Shown here piece by piece: positions 9,600 through 21,091 of a stretch of DNA of 64,000 nucleotides (its first letter is position 1; every line of letters begins with the position of its first letter). A program made the position numbers and the translations under genes. The stretch is from Xiphydria camelus (taxonomy: Eukaryota > Arthropoda > Insecta > Hymenoptera > Xiphydriidae): assembly GCA_963678675.1 (NCBI GenBank), contig OY783193.1:6751394-6815393 (forward strand), written 5' to 3'. A model generated the notes under the pieces. That model ran no database searches. It was not told where the DNA came from and saw only the letters and a program-made list of their open reading frames with translations.

Positions 9600-11430
9600 C
9601 CGGGTGGTATAACTCCGAACTTGGTTACGGAGTTAGCTGAATTATGTGTCGCTGGTGTACCTGGTCGGCTGCGCGCGGTGCACTCGTGTACGTCTATCTG
9701 TTCGGCGACATACAGCTACACGCAGCGGTACACGGTCATGCCCGAAGCGCGCGGGAGCGTTAGGCGTGACACACGGGGTTGGTCGGTCGCGATGTGCGGC
9801 GCGCGGTAGGTACGTGTGTGTCGGCCGGGGTGGCAAAGTTGTCTCAACTTCTCGCTCCTGGCATTATACGAGAATTGATAATGCCGAAGTTGTTAATGCA
9901 TTCTCGGATCATCGAGCCATTTATGGACCGCGCGGGAGAGAGTGCGCGGGCCTCGTGAAATCCCTGCGTAAACGGCGCGGCCAAATTGCGAAGCGAGGTA
10001 TTGCCGCGGCGGGAGGGGGTGATTAATACGCTCGAAACTTGCCGTGATAATGAGCCTCGTTACACGCGAGTCGAAGACGCTGCAGGCGTGAGATTTCGTT
10101 TGGGATTCTTTTTTCGAAATTGTTCAGTTTGGAGGGGACGACGCGCGTTAGAGGGAGGGCGGGCAGGTGGGGGTTGTTGAGTTGGGACGCCTCTGTCTTA
10201 TGGGAACGCTGTGGTTAATAGAGACTGTCTCGAGTGACTCGTTTTGTAGTACTTTTATAAACTATGATTGTAGTAATGATAAGAGTTGATTGAAATCTAA
10301 TAATTTGTATGGAAATTTGAGTACCTAAGGGGAATAGTAATATTCGAAAGTAGTAAATTTCTCGTAGTCTTACAGTCAATGTGAATAAGGAATATTTATT
10401 TTCGGTCTGACCAACGACAAAACGTGATCCATTCGCGAAATAATGATTTATTCATTTACTCGTAGAAATGTCAATCCCGAAACGGACATGTTTTGCTTTA
10501 CGTAATTATTTTTTCAAACGAACCATACGCTTTTTGGAAGTAACAATTCATCTCGAAATTTGCCGCTTTAAAATTGAAACTGTTCTAATTTTAAACGCAA
10601 GAAATAAACAATCATTCATCCGTCGATGAATGAGGTTCGAGAAAATTAGCGCGCGAACCGAGGCTATAGCTGGAATCATCTCAAATAGATCCGTTATCCT
10701 CCGGACTAATTATCACCGAATGGCCTTTGAGAATCAAATTAAAATTAATCCGTCGCCTTCGTCACCTCCCGATTCGCGCGGAGGGACCGCGCCGATGATC
10801 TCGAATGCCGCGCGCCACCCCGTTCCTCTCGCGCCCTAATTATTCTTCGGCGTTATTCCGGGTCGATAAGTGCGAGGAACCGCAGCACCCGAGACGACGA
10901 AGGGCGCCATTCTCTCCCGCCAAGGAAGCCCGTCGCCGCGCTTTCTACGGGATTTTCGAGCGACGCTCTAGCCGCGCCTAACGAGAATCCAATAATCCCC
11001 AATTCTCCGGGTCGATGCTCGGCAAATAGAAGTTTATTTGAAAAGGCCGGTAGATGGAGAGTTTTCCGAGTAAATATCGAGTAGCCGTGACCGCGCTTTA
11101 GCCCGGGTTCTTCCCACGATCGCGCGTAGGTATTGGTATATTTCGCAAGCTCTCGTACGGGATGTTTCGTCATCGACGTGGAGTCGCTGCAGTATTTGTA
11201 AAAATGCGCGACGCAACGAGGGGGACGAGTCGGGAAACAGTGCGGAAGAATTGGGTAAACTCCGCGGATTTTGGACTCGTGGGGCGGATATGCTCTCGAT
11301 CGGAAGGACAATGTGTTGTTTTATACGCGGAGAGGGACATCGTCGTGTGGAGAGCTACTACGTTGCTTCGTGCTCTTTCAGTTTCATTCGGCAAAACTTG
11401 GTTGGGATCGAGAAAAATTCGGAGATGACG
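9600..11430. other. GC-rich then AT-rich, no gene recognised
   Basis: Strongly CpG-rich to about 10180, with a small hairpin (AACTCCG...CGGAGTT) at about 9610-9633. AT-rich at 10200-10620 and GC-rich again after 10730. The frames of 126 (+), 152 (-) and 88 (+) codons overlap frames on the other strand and match no family. Confidence 0.4.
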
Positions 11431-11912
11431 CGCTGGGAAAATAGTTAGGTTAAAATGACAAAATGTAACTGGTTAAATGAGTTTAGTTATTCTAGCCAGA
11501 ATAAGGTGAATGTCCTAATTCCTAAACAAATTTTCAAATATCTCTTCATTAACTTATCGTAGACTGTTCACACGAATACTTTTCTTTTCCCCTTATTATT
11601 TAGACAAATATTTTTGTTAATTGAAGGCACATCAATGTCATATTATTTTATTGATAGAACTAAGGTGATTAAGAATTGGGCTTAACTGGTTAGAATTAGG
11701 ACACTCACCTCACTGGTCAGTTCCATCAAATAGATACAATATATATTTAGTTATTCTAACCAAATTTTTAGTTATTCCAACCAAATATTTAGTTAGCTTA
11801 GCCAAAATTGGTCACAATTTAATGAAATAGATGGAGAATTCATATTTCACCAAACGGTTTGGTCATCGTCTCCAGGATTTTGATTAAATTGATTAAGTTA
11901 TTTTTCTTAGTG
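11431..11912 (-). mobile_element. D2: family D MITE, interrupted by Y
   Basis: The reverse complement of the right end (CACTAAGAAAAATAACTT, then ATCAAAATCCTGGAGACGAT) matches the left ends of D1 (29065) and D3 (58322). The left end CGCTGGGAAAATAGTTA is a degraded tip. Interior motifs TAGTTATTCTAACCAAAT recur. Element Y (11504-11710) is nested within it. No coding frame. Confidence 0.8.
11504..11710. mobile_element. Y: small TIR element nested in D2
   Basis: The tips AGGTGAATGTCCTAATTC and GAATTAGGACACTCACCT are inverted repeats of about 18 bp. The element breaks the D2 interior, which is continuous in D3. Target duplication is not clear. Single copy in the window. Confidence 0.75.
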
Positions 11913-12645
11913 CATGATTTTATTTTCACATGTTTTTTACTCTAATTTGTAGTTTAAAATCGTGCTAACCCCCCAAAAAAACACCAAAAAGATTTCTAGC
12001 CGGAAAAGACCGAAAATGCAGTCGCGCACGGTACTCATACACGCTCGCGAATCGATGTAGAGCCGCGATAAATAATACCGCGGTCCGCGGGCGCAACGAA
12101 ATTACACAATTTGCAATCTAACGATAACAGAGAACACAGCGGAAAAAAGTTTCTCAAATAAATTGCGAGTTGGCGAAGTCGCATTTTTCTCCGGGGCCCG
12201 GGGAAAATTACTTATTGCCCGCCTCTCCTCGAGGACGACGACGCACGCGCGCAGCTTCGCCGCGATCCTAACGAATTTCAACGATTTATTCCATATTATG
12301 TAAATGGCAGAATAATAAAATGGTGCTTCGAACCGCGGGGCGCGAAGGGGGAGGGAGGAGGAAAGGGCCACAAGGCGTTGCTTCTTTCATCTTCGGATAT
12401 TAATTTTACGGACCAAGGGCGAACTCCTGATTCGATTTAGCGCGGCTTGTCTTGAGCTCGTCCCTCTTCCTCCCTCTGTCTCTCTCTCTCTCTCTCTCTC
12501 TTTACCCGACGAGAATATCCCTCGAAAATGTTCCGTAGGAACGAATGACATTCGGAGTGCGATCACAGACATTCGGATCTAAAATCGTTCCGTGGTAGTC
12601 TTTTTGCCGAAATATAGGCGATGTGATATTCGTATAATTCCTGTA
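11913..12645. other. No gene; one CT microsatellite
   Basis: Contains a (CT)n tract at 12479-12502 in a purine/pyrimidine-biased stretch. Otherwise unremarkable CpG-containing sequence. Confidence 0.4.
12479..12502. repeat. (CT)n microsatellite
   Basis: Twelve uninterrupted CT units. Confidence 0.95.
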
Positions 12646-12900
12646 CCGAGAAAACAGTTTATTTGTAGGTAATAAATGTTTGTTAGAATATAGCGAAATA
12701 AATATTTTATCGGATTTAGTAAACATTCGTTAACTATTACGATATTTATTTGGCACAATTAGATACTCTGAGGCAAATATTTCAATGCAATAAAGATTTT
12801 AACGATTAACATATATTTTCTTGTTCTGACGAAATATTTATTTCACCGTAGTATTTGAAATCACATTTATTATAACTACTAATATACTATTTTCTCAGTG
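12646..12900 (+). mobile_element. G1: family G MITE
   Basis: Left tip CCGAGAAAACAGTTTATT after TA at 12644-12645; right tip ACTATTTTCTCAGTG. Arms pair over about 100 nt (GCGAAATAAATATTTTAT with ACGAAATATTTATTTCAC; TTATTTGGCACAATTAGA is near the centre). This is the cleanest of the six G copies. No coding frame. Confidence 0.85.
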
Positions 12901-13511
12901 TGTGTAGAAATTTTGTACGGTGGTTCAAAAGTCTCGGTATACACTTTTTTCTTTCATGATAATTTTCTTAATTGAACATTAAATGGAAACTTAAAAGTAC
13001 CTGCACCAGTGTTGATCAGTTCACTCTAGATGACATATTTCGGCTTTTTTTAAAAGATCAATTGATTGAATCATAACAACTTTTATAGTTTTCGCACGGA
13101 GTCTCGAGATGACGAAGAGATCGACATTCTGGGTTCTCGGGATAGAAACAGGAATGGGGGAGCGTAGGAGGTTGAGAGCGAGGGCCGTTTCCATCGACGA
13201 TTTGGCGATAACGCGAAGAACTCGAGTACCCTGAAGAGCGTCGTGGGGGTGCTTCGAGCGCCAGGAATATAGGCGGCTCGATGATCTTTCGCCGGCTAGC
13301 GTGTAGTCCTTACAGTATCGACGGTTCTTGCGATAAAAGAGGAATCTTGTGCCAATCGGAGAACAAGGGCGGGTTAATAATATACCGAGTATTTATCGGC
13401 TTCTCCCTCCGTCACGAAATTTGTTTCTTTTTGCACTTTTGTTAGCTACTTTCATTCTGGTTGTACGAAACCCTCGTTCGTTTAACGAAATAATCGCGAA
13501 TAAAGTCATCG
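12901..13511. other. No feature recognised
   Basis: GGTGGTTCAAAAGTCTCGG at about 12921 looks like the outer end of a mariner-type element, but no matching inverted end or transposase was found. GC-rich sequence at 13090-13300. Confidence 0.35.
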
Positions 13512-13739
13512 CACTGTAAAAACAATTTGTATTAAATATATTAGAATATAATTGTACATAAAGCTTCTATCCGATACGTCATTATGAAACTTAATATACG
13601 TTATGAAATTAAAGAGGAAATTTCATAAGGAAATATATTAATTTTCATAATTACGGAGTACATTAATTTTCATAATCACACATATTGGAAAAAAGCTTTA
13701 TAGAAAAGTATATTAAATATACTAATTTTTGTTACAGTG
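13512..13739 (+). mobile_element. A2: family A palindromic MITE
   Basis: Tips CACTGTAAAAA and TTGTTACAGTG are inverted repeats. The arms contain AAAGCTTCTAT / AAAAAAGCTTTAT and the shared centre TTTCATAAGGAAATATATTA. An extra internal block near 13640-13670 repeats TTAATTTTCATAAT. Aligned to A1 and A3. Confidence 0.85.
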
Positions 13740-16324
13740 TGGTTTTTAAGTCTACAATTGAGACCTTAGAAATCATTTATTTTTCAAATAGCGACATATC
13801 AATGGACATTTATTTCCTATAAATTAAGAGAGAAATAATAACAATATATAAATTTAACGCTTCCTCAAGGTAGTACAAATGCTTTAATCACTTTCTTTGT
13901 ACAATTATTGTTATAAAAGTAAATTCTGTATATACATATTCTAAAGTCTTTTATATACCACGTATAAACCTACTATATCTATATTGTCTGCAAAAGTAAA
14001 AATTCGTCTTAATCCACTAAGTTTCGAGTGGAGGGTTCACCTGCCTTCACCCTTATACGAGTGATCCAAAGTGCCCGGGCTTCCCCTTCGCTCAGCCGAT
14101 TGAAATTGATTCTCTTTGATGGAAATTGGCAGTGATGCATCCGGCTTCGCGAGGAAGTGACAAGTTTTCTCGTTCGGTAATTGAATAATCAACAGCTTAT
14201 AGCCGCGCACGGGGCGACCCGCCCGGTATTTCTGCGGGGACACCTCGGATGGCGCAAGGGAATCCACTTACCCGACTCTTGGCGAGGGCCAAGAAGTAAT
14301 GCCATCAGAAATACTTTCCTGACGGTATGCCGAGATATTTCGCGGCAGCGGGAGGGAGGGGCGAGGTGATGCGGAGGGCGAGGGTGGGCAAGAGGGAGGT
14401 CTAAGTGCACGTTGGGTAGGGTTACCACTATAGGTTGTAATATAACCCATCCTCGGGGGTGGCTCTGGCGTAATGGTATTTCTGGATGGCAGAAGGGGGT
14501 GCCATCGCGGTGTTTGTCGTTAGTTGAAAGTTTTCGGCGATATTCGAAAGAGGGCGGTTGCACGATCGCGCTATAGGTGGAGGAGTTGGGCACAACCGGT
14601 GCGGAGAACGTCTCCGCGGGCCCTAATTTGGGTCAAGTTGAAACGCTTCGATGACAAACTATAGATTTTAGCTTGGAAACGATAATGTTCTTTTCATCTG
14701 CTGCTTGCAGGGGGTTTATGTACTTCCAGCCAATTTTAGTCAAGTTCAAGTTTTGTATTTGCAGGAAAAGCTTCCATAATATTGTCTCGGGTGCTTGATG
14801 AAGCTTTAGCGAAGCTCTTGTTAGTTGTTGGTGAAGTAACTCTTATTGCAAAAGCTCCTATAATGCCTATTCGGAACCAAGAAACGAAAGTATTGTGTTT
14901 CCTAACTTCCATACTCCAGGGCTCGTATTCTTAGTCCGGAATATCAGTAAATGGGTATCGACTCAAGTCGATTTAGGAGCTCAGATTACTGGCCAGAGTG
15001 GCGACTTGAGTTTTTCCTATTTATACGTTCCGAATATAAAAATATAAGAATCTATCCTGTAGAGGTGGATTAAAGTTACTCAGTCTAGCTCAACGCTATA
15101 TAATTATAACAGAACTAAACCAGGACTAATTATAGACTACCGTTACAAAACTTCCCCTAAAAGTTTCCAAAAATTAAATGCAATAAATCTCCCACACAAA
15201 AGAACTCATTATTATGTCACGCGGTTATGGTAAATCGGATTCTCTCCGAAGCGAAACCAACGCTACACACGAGCGAGCGAGCGAACGAACGAGGAAATTT
15301 CTCTGTATATAACCGCCGCGCGCGATAAGCTTGTTCGACGTGGAAAATCGCGACTGGCTCGCGCGCGAGGGGTGCATGAATTTCCATCGCGCACACGCCA
15401 GGGAGGGGGGTTGGCCCCGTTGAAAAACGAGGTGGCAGATGGGCGCGTTGATAAAATAAAAATTATCCGCTGTCCCGGCCGGGGACCGACGGTCGTATTT
15501 ATGCCTGTTTCGGTGGCGTCGGATGGGTGTACGTATAATTGCCGAAGTTTTGCCGATATTTTAACGCAGCGCCGTATAATCTACAGGTTTATCGCGTTCT
15601 CGGCCCGCGGGTCATAAAGTTCGGCTGTTTTTCGAAACGTGCGCTGTTTTGCTCTCCGTTTCTTTTTCGGTTTTTCCGGCGTCCGGCAAATAGGAAGTGG
15701 GGTGGGTGTGGCTCGCGAGTTATCGGGGAGGTATACAGATTTGAATAATCGCCCCGTCAAAGTATCGCGATCGCGCGAGACGCGGAGAAGCATGATGACC
15801 CACTAATTTGGAGCACGGCAGATAAACATTCGCGTGGGAATTTGGAGACTCGAGCGAGGGATGGGTTTCGCGGGGGTGGTGGAAGTAATTAAAAAGTTTG
15901 TATAGAGAGGGTTGTTAAGTGCGGGGACAGTGAGAGTGTCTGCCTGATAATTAGACGGTTACGACACGCCCCCCGGAGAACCTCATCTTAGCGCGCAGTC
16001 CGTTCTTCAAATAATCATCCCCCTCCCGGATTTCTCGCTCCTGTCCGCGCCTCGTTATACGCGCGTACACCCGGTCGGAATTACTTCGCGCCCCAAAGCG
16101 ATCGTTACGTTTGTGCTCCGTATCTTTCCTATCTCCTCCTTTCGTCCGAAGGGACATGGGAGTGAATCGTGGAAAGAGAAAGGGGTGGGTTTTTATTAAT
16201 AATATTACGAGTCGATTTGTAGTCATGAAGGAGAAGGAGTCGCCATCGTTTTAAAGAGAATATTTTATCGCACGATTTAACAAAGAAGGGGGGGGGGGGT
16301 GAGAGCTTGGTAAACGTATTTCTT
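13740..16324. other. No gene; GC-rich block 14.0-16.2 kb
   Basis: Sequence at 13740-14030 is AT-rich. Frames of 62-134 codons between 14037 and 16226 overlap one another on both strands and match nothing. There is a minor hairpin with ACTCAAGTCG (14963) and CGACTTGAGT (15002), and a GAGCGAGCGAGCGAACGAAC run at about 15273. A 12-base G run lies at 16288-16299. Confidence 0.4.
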
Positions 16325-16562
16325 CAGTGAGAAAAAGAACCGTTTGATTTAACTAAATTTTGCAAACCACAATTTCTCGGACGGCTAATTAAATATATAG
16401 TTATCTCAACAAATATGTAGTTCAAGCAAATGAAAGTTAGTTGAAGTATTACAACTTGATACTTAGCTGTTTCCATCAAATATTTGTTCAAATATCTATA
16501 CATTTAGTTGCCCGCTCGGAAACTCAAAATTTAGTTGAATCAAACGATGTTTTTTCTCAGTA
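16325..16562. mobile_element. R: TA-type MITE
   Basis: Left CAGTGAGAAAAAGAACCGTT and right GTTTTTTCTCAGTA are inverted. Inner arms TTTGATTTAACTAAATTTTG and CAAAATTTAGTTGAATCAAA pair well. The interior is built of TTAGTTG-type motifs. Its right tip leads straight into the tandem repeat below. Confidence 0.75.
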
Positions 16563-16600
16563 CAGTTAACCACTATGCTTTCACTGTTCATCTGACGAAA

Positions 16601-17045
16601 ACGTTTGTTGAAAAAAACTCGAATTAATTTAACAAAGTACTGATGTTGAATTAATTAACATCTATCAACGAAATGAATTTTTTCAATGAAAACGAAAAAA
16701 TTTAGTTATTCTAACCATATACAGTCCAATAAAATACACAACGGTTAGTCTGGCAAAATTTAACCTTCAATCAAATAATTTGGTTGGAACAATCCTTAAA
16801 ATTTAGTTGAATTAAACAATCTGAAAAAAGAACATTTGTTGAAACAAACCGACTCAGGTTAATTTAACAAAGCAGTGAAGTTGAATTAACTAACATCTAC
16901 CAAAAGAACAAATTTTATCGAATGAGACGAATAAATTTAATTATTCTAACCATATATAGTCCAACAAAATACCCAATGGTTAGTTTGACAAAATTTAACC
17001 TTCAACCAAACATTTTGACTTGAACAACTAAATTTTCTTCCGAGT
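16601..17045 (+). repeat. Tandem pair of about 231-235 bp derived from MITE R-like sequence
   Basis: Unit 1 begins at 16601 (ACGTTTGTTGAAA) and unit 2 at 16832 (ACATTTGTTGAAA). Shared blocks are TTAATTTAACAAAG, GTTGAATTAA, TTATTCTAACCATATA, CAAAATTTAACCTTCAA. A MITE-tip-like stretch (AATCTGAAAAAAGAA) lies between units and AACTAAATTTTCTTCCGAGTG closes the block, so this may be an R-type element whose interior was duplicated. Confidence 0.7.
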
Positions 17046-17773
17046 GTTCGTTGGAGATCTTTCGGGCGAAAACTGCTTCACTCGCGAGAGTCACCCTACT
17101 AAATATTATAACTTCTTATGTAGCATATGCCAAACGGGTTAAGGAGAACTCCCACCGGGGTGATGATATGGGACTAATTTCGTATCTTAAAAGCACCGTT
17201 GGAATCTCCCCGAATCGTTCTGTCTGCTCCGTTAGTTCGAAGCGGTTGAACGCGCCGTGTACTCGACGTGCAGATAAGCTACGCGGGTGAGAAATAACGT
17301 CCATCAGTGGCGTGCTGCATACATGCGCATACGTAGTCACCCAACTGGGAAATGCGTCTGACTTTCGCCAAGGCGGATATTTCGGTACGTTGTAACCGTG
17401 CTGGATCGCTCCGCGCGACTCGTACCCCTTTCGCACCCTGTCTCGCGTCCCTCGTACCGCGCTGCTGCATCGTATGAATAAGGGATACGCGCGCAACGAA
17501 TATTATATTTACATAAACGTCCAACTGGGACGCATAGCGTAACGCGTACGTGCACACCGGGCGAGCCGGGGTTCTACGTGTTTATAGAATTACCATATAT
17601 GTATACCGGGGCTATGATTGGATGAGAGTGACCACATGGTGGGCGATAATACTAGCCATGAAAAATTGAATGGAATTTGTCACGCCTCAGTCGATAAGGC
17701 AGACTCGGTTTTATTCAAATACGAGTAATTTCCTGTAACTACCCCTAGTCGAACTTTTCACAGGGTGTAGATC
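17046..17773. other. No feature recognised
   Basis: CpG-containing sequence with overlapping frames of 72-126 codons and no family resemblance. GTCCAACTGGGACGCATAG near 17519 partly repeats ACCCAACTGGGAAATGCG at 17339, a short imperfect repeat only. Confidence 0.35.
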
Positions 17774-17940
17774 GAGGCGAATCGGATCATAGATTTATAT
17801 TCCTTAAATCGTGTTGATAATGAGCATTTTGATCATTCGTATTACTTCATTCCTCTCCAATGAAATTAGTAACACGAACGATCAAAATGCTCATGTTCAC
17901 CACGATTTAAGAAACATGAATCTATGATCCAATTCGCCTC
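17774..17940. mobile_element. I1: family I palindromic MITE
   Basis: Tips GAGGCGAATCGGATCATAGA and TCTATGATCCAATTCGCCTC are inverted. The arms continue (TTAAATCGTG, ATGAGCATTTTGATC) through almost the whole element to a small centre around TTCATTCCTCTCCAATGAAA. A second copy, lacking most of its left arm, is at 60429-60593. Confidence 0.8.
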
Positions 17941-18890
17941 AGTTTATCCTACATGTAGGTATACGAACGAAGTGGAAAATATATTTGCCTTTAATATACA
18001 AATTTACGTACGAAATTCCTTCCAATATTAATGTAAAGTGACGATTTTCTGTGCCGTTACTTCGAAATTGAGTAAATAGTTATTCGTCTCGAACGTAATC
18101 ATTGCAATCAATATTAATTCGTTCGAATGAGCACGCAACGAATACAAAAAATGCTTTCACTTTGGTAAAACACTTTAAACCCACTTTTAGAACGCGATAA
18201 CGACGCCAATATCTCTCGGACTTAAAGAGATCTACAGTGGAAATATATTCCGCCGCATGCATACATATATATAACGCTACGAATCCTCGCAGTCGCCCGG
18301 AAGTCGCCGGAGACGACGCGGACCGCGCTCGGGGCCTCGGTGTAAATATCAGTTTGGCTCGACGGAGACCAAGAAGAGGGCCGTTACTCAAGATTTACGG
18401 TTACGTTTCAACCACCGAACTGCTCTGACGTATCGTAAACATTGCTGTTTACTGCGACTCGCGGCACGGACACGCAAGTGCCTCTTGCGCGCGCGACCGG
18501 AGCTGCAAGCGCGGTTTATCGGGATCGCGATTATCGACTTCCCAATTACGCTTGTGCCGGGAAAGCGTCTATACCGAAGTCGAAGCGGCAGATCGTAATC
18601 GCCGGAGGACCACGGGAAGTAACCGAAGGTCGACGCGCCTCGAGAAACTTGCGCTTGAATTCCGTCTCCGTCTCGCCAATGCTGTTACCGCGTGGAAATC
18701 GCACTCGCGCGCGGCTATCGTCGAGTCGCACCGCCGCGATTCGATCGTGGGAGCGATTCGTGCGCGCGCGGTTGAACTTTCTGAATCGGGGCGGGAAGTT
18801 GCGAAGCGGGGGAGCCTCGTGCGAGGACTGGCACATATCGAGCTTGATATGTATGGTTGCGAGAACACGCGTGTGTGGGATTTGTGGGAA
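17941..18890. other. No gene; GC-rich after 18.23 kb
   Basis: Overlapping frames of 99-156 codons lie on both strands at 18440-18950. All are arginine-rich in the manner of random GC-rich frames, and several run into MITE G2, so none is called. Confidence 0.4.
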
Positions 18891-18891
18891 C

Positions 18892-19040
18892 ATCGAGAAG
18901 ACGGTTTATTAGTAGTTAATAAAAATATAATCGCAAATACGACGAAGTAAACATTTCGTTGGGACGATAAAATATATGTTAATTATTAAAATATTTATTG
19001 CATTCAAATGATTGCCTCGAAAGATTTAATTGTGCCATTT
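18892..19040 (-). mobile_element. G2: family G MITE, truncated
   Basis: Begins TCGAGAAGACGGTTTATTAG, the inverse of a G right end. It continues through the block around AAATATATGTTAATTATTAA to TTAATTGTGCC, where the match to G1 stops. The second half is missing. Confidence 0.65.
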
Positions 19041-19202
19041 ATTTACTTGAAATAATAATTTGCTAGAATTTTGACTACGGCTTGTTTTCTTCAAGCAGTT
19101 TTTAATCATTATAACCGGATTATTTAATTCAAGTTATTTAACTGAATCAGCGTTCCCTGTTTGTGGCCGCCAATTTAATTAAATCTACTATTTTTTTTCT
19201 CT

Positions 19203-19470
19203 GCAGCGAGAAACCCGTTTATTAACGGTTAATAAATATAATTTCCAATTTGGCGAAATAAACATTTCGTTAAGACAAGAAAATATAGGGCATTATTTAG
19301 TGAAATATTTATTTCATTCGAGTGATTGTGTCGGAGGATTTACATAATTGTGTCAAAGTAATATCGTCATAGTTACCGAGTATTTACCTGGTCCAACAAA
19401 ATGTTTATTTCGCCATATTTAAACAAACCTTTGTCAACTATCAACTGTTAACAATCTGTTTTCTCGGTTC
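19203..19470 (-). mobile_element. G3: family G MITE
   Basis: Reverse orientation relative to G1. Tips are CAGCGAGAAACCCGTTTATT and AATCTGTTTTCTCGGTTCG. The interior has GGCGAAATAAACATTTCGTT inverted against AAAATGTTTATTTCGCCATA. It lies 160 bp after G2 in the same orientation. Confidence 0.75.
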
Positions 19471-20580
19471 GTGTATGACTTGACCGCATCATGATATCTG
19501 GTGCTAGGGAATTCTAGAGAACTTAGAATCGCCAGAAAACTTTGTATGTCGTCGAAAAGCAGCAGAATGAAATTATAAACACACAGACAAAGGAGAAAAA
19601 AGGTTAATTAAATAATTAATAACTTTAAGAAAAAGGGTATCGACGTAAATGCACACGAAGAAAAAAAAGCCGCTAGTCTCCTCCTCTTCACGAAACTCGA
19701 GAGATAAATTGCAGCAGGGGGGCGACAGCGGGCAAATACTCGTAAAAGGAGCTTTCCCGCGAATGTGCACAATATAGGTGCGCGCACGCCTATAGTTTCG
19801 CTCGGGAATGTCGCAACGAGATGTTCGACGCGGGCGGGCTGGAACTGCGCGCGTGATACGATGACGCCGTGGGGTTGCAAAGAATAACACACGGCTCCCT
19901 TCCACGTCGCGCAATAATATTTTCCCGATCGCTTTCCATTTTCGCGCGTATTTTTACGCCGTCGTTATGCCAGCCGGGGCTGCCAATAAGCTTGAGCACA
20001 CAGCCTGGCGACTTCACTGCGATGCTTCGTCTCCGCGGAGGGGTTGCCGCGGTGCTACACACCTGTGTACGTGTAAAACGACGGTGCGGAGACGCAGGCG
20101 CACGCCGTTGACAGGAGGGCACCTCCTCGCTTCCTGTCGTCGATTTTCCGCGAAACACGCGGGGCACGCGGCTTTACGAGGGCTGCTGACGTACCGGCCA
20201 ATGTCGGATTAGGTGTGGAAAATGGAGTCGAAATTGATGAGGGCTGTAAACGCGCGTTAAACCTGGTTTTTATGTACCGCGTCATGGGACGCGACGCGCT
20301 TCACTTCTCGGGGTAACGTACGTCGAGAGCCGGGCGCTCGGGGGTGGTTTCGCGCCCGGAAACGACGTAGACGGTTGGCTGTGTGTATACGAACGGGCGA
20401 ATTTCGCGAACTTTCGACTCCACGTGTTCTACGCTCTTCAACGTTTTACTGCTTTATAATTAGCTTTGGGATTTGTATCGCCTGTTTTTTCTTCGCGAAT
20501 AAACGCATGTTACCTACTTGTTTGCGAAAAGAAATAAATGCAATCAAGAAATGCGATATCTGGAAGGTAAAAGCCAGCAG
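19471..20580. other. No feature recognised
   Basis: GC-rich sequence from 19660 to 20450 with overlapping frames of 76-125 codons on both strands. No family resemblance. Confidence 0.4.
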
Positions 20581-21089
20581 ACCGAGAGAAATAATGGCTG
20601 GTACCAAAATAATGTTTTCTTCAATCAAAAACATCATATAATTTCAGGATCAAGCCATGGCGTTCTTCGTGCAAGAAAATATTTGATAGGCTCGAGTAAT
20701 TATGTTTTTTTTGTGCAGAAAGAATTTCTTGTTTCCGCGACGGTATTCTCGAATCAAGAATACACATTCTTTGATCAAGAATTCGTATTCTTAAAAATTT
20801 GTAAAACCAGGTGTTCTTGATTCGAGAAAATTTTTTTGACACTAGCAATTCAAGGGTTTCTTTCAAAGACAACATTTGTCAAAAATGCCAATCCCTGTAG
20901 TATTGGTAATAATGTCTAGTCTTTCGTTGTATCTAGCCGTGTAGTGGTGCCATATATTATAATGAAAGAGTATGCACCACTACACGGCTAGATACAACGA
21001 AAGAGTAGGCATTATTACCAATACTACATGGACTGGCGTTATTGATAAATGTTGTTTTTAAAAGAAACCCTTCAATTATTTCTCTCAGT
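20581..21089 (+). mobile_element. F1: family F MITE carrying a nested hairpin element
   Basis: Left tip ACCGAGAGAAATAATGGCTG and right tip CAATTATTTCTCTCAGTG, with TA at 21090-21091. The interior (AATCAAAAACAT, GATCAAGCCATGG, GAATCAAGAATACACATTCT) matches F2 (30449) and, inverted, F3 (36959). The right end is split by a fold-back element at 20851-21071; without it the element would be about 290 bp, as in F3. Confidence 0.85.
20851..21071. mobile_element. Hairpin element nested in F1
   Basis: Arms of about 98 nt begin AAGGGTTTCTTT and end AAAAGAAACCCTT. They meet at a 23-nt loop (20951-20973). The inner arm half is almost identical, while the outer part has several mismatches. CAATT at 20846-20850 and 21072-21076 is a probable 5-bp target duplication, and removing one copy restores the F-family end (compare CTAGAAATTATTTCTC in F3). 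Confidence 0.85.
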
Positions 21090-21091
21090 GT

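Noticed and set aside
10853..11311. 152-codon minus-strand frame
   Set aside because: No family resemblance; GC-rich block with shadows in other frames.
12905..13080. Mariner-like outer end GGTGGTTCAAAAGTCTCGG
   Set aside because: No matching inverted end or transposase piece within reach; a single short match is not enough.
18442..18912. 156-codon plus-strand frame and a 132-codon frame overlapping it
   Set aside because: Two plus frames and two minus frames are open over the same bases, and the first runs into MITE G2.
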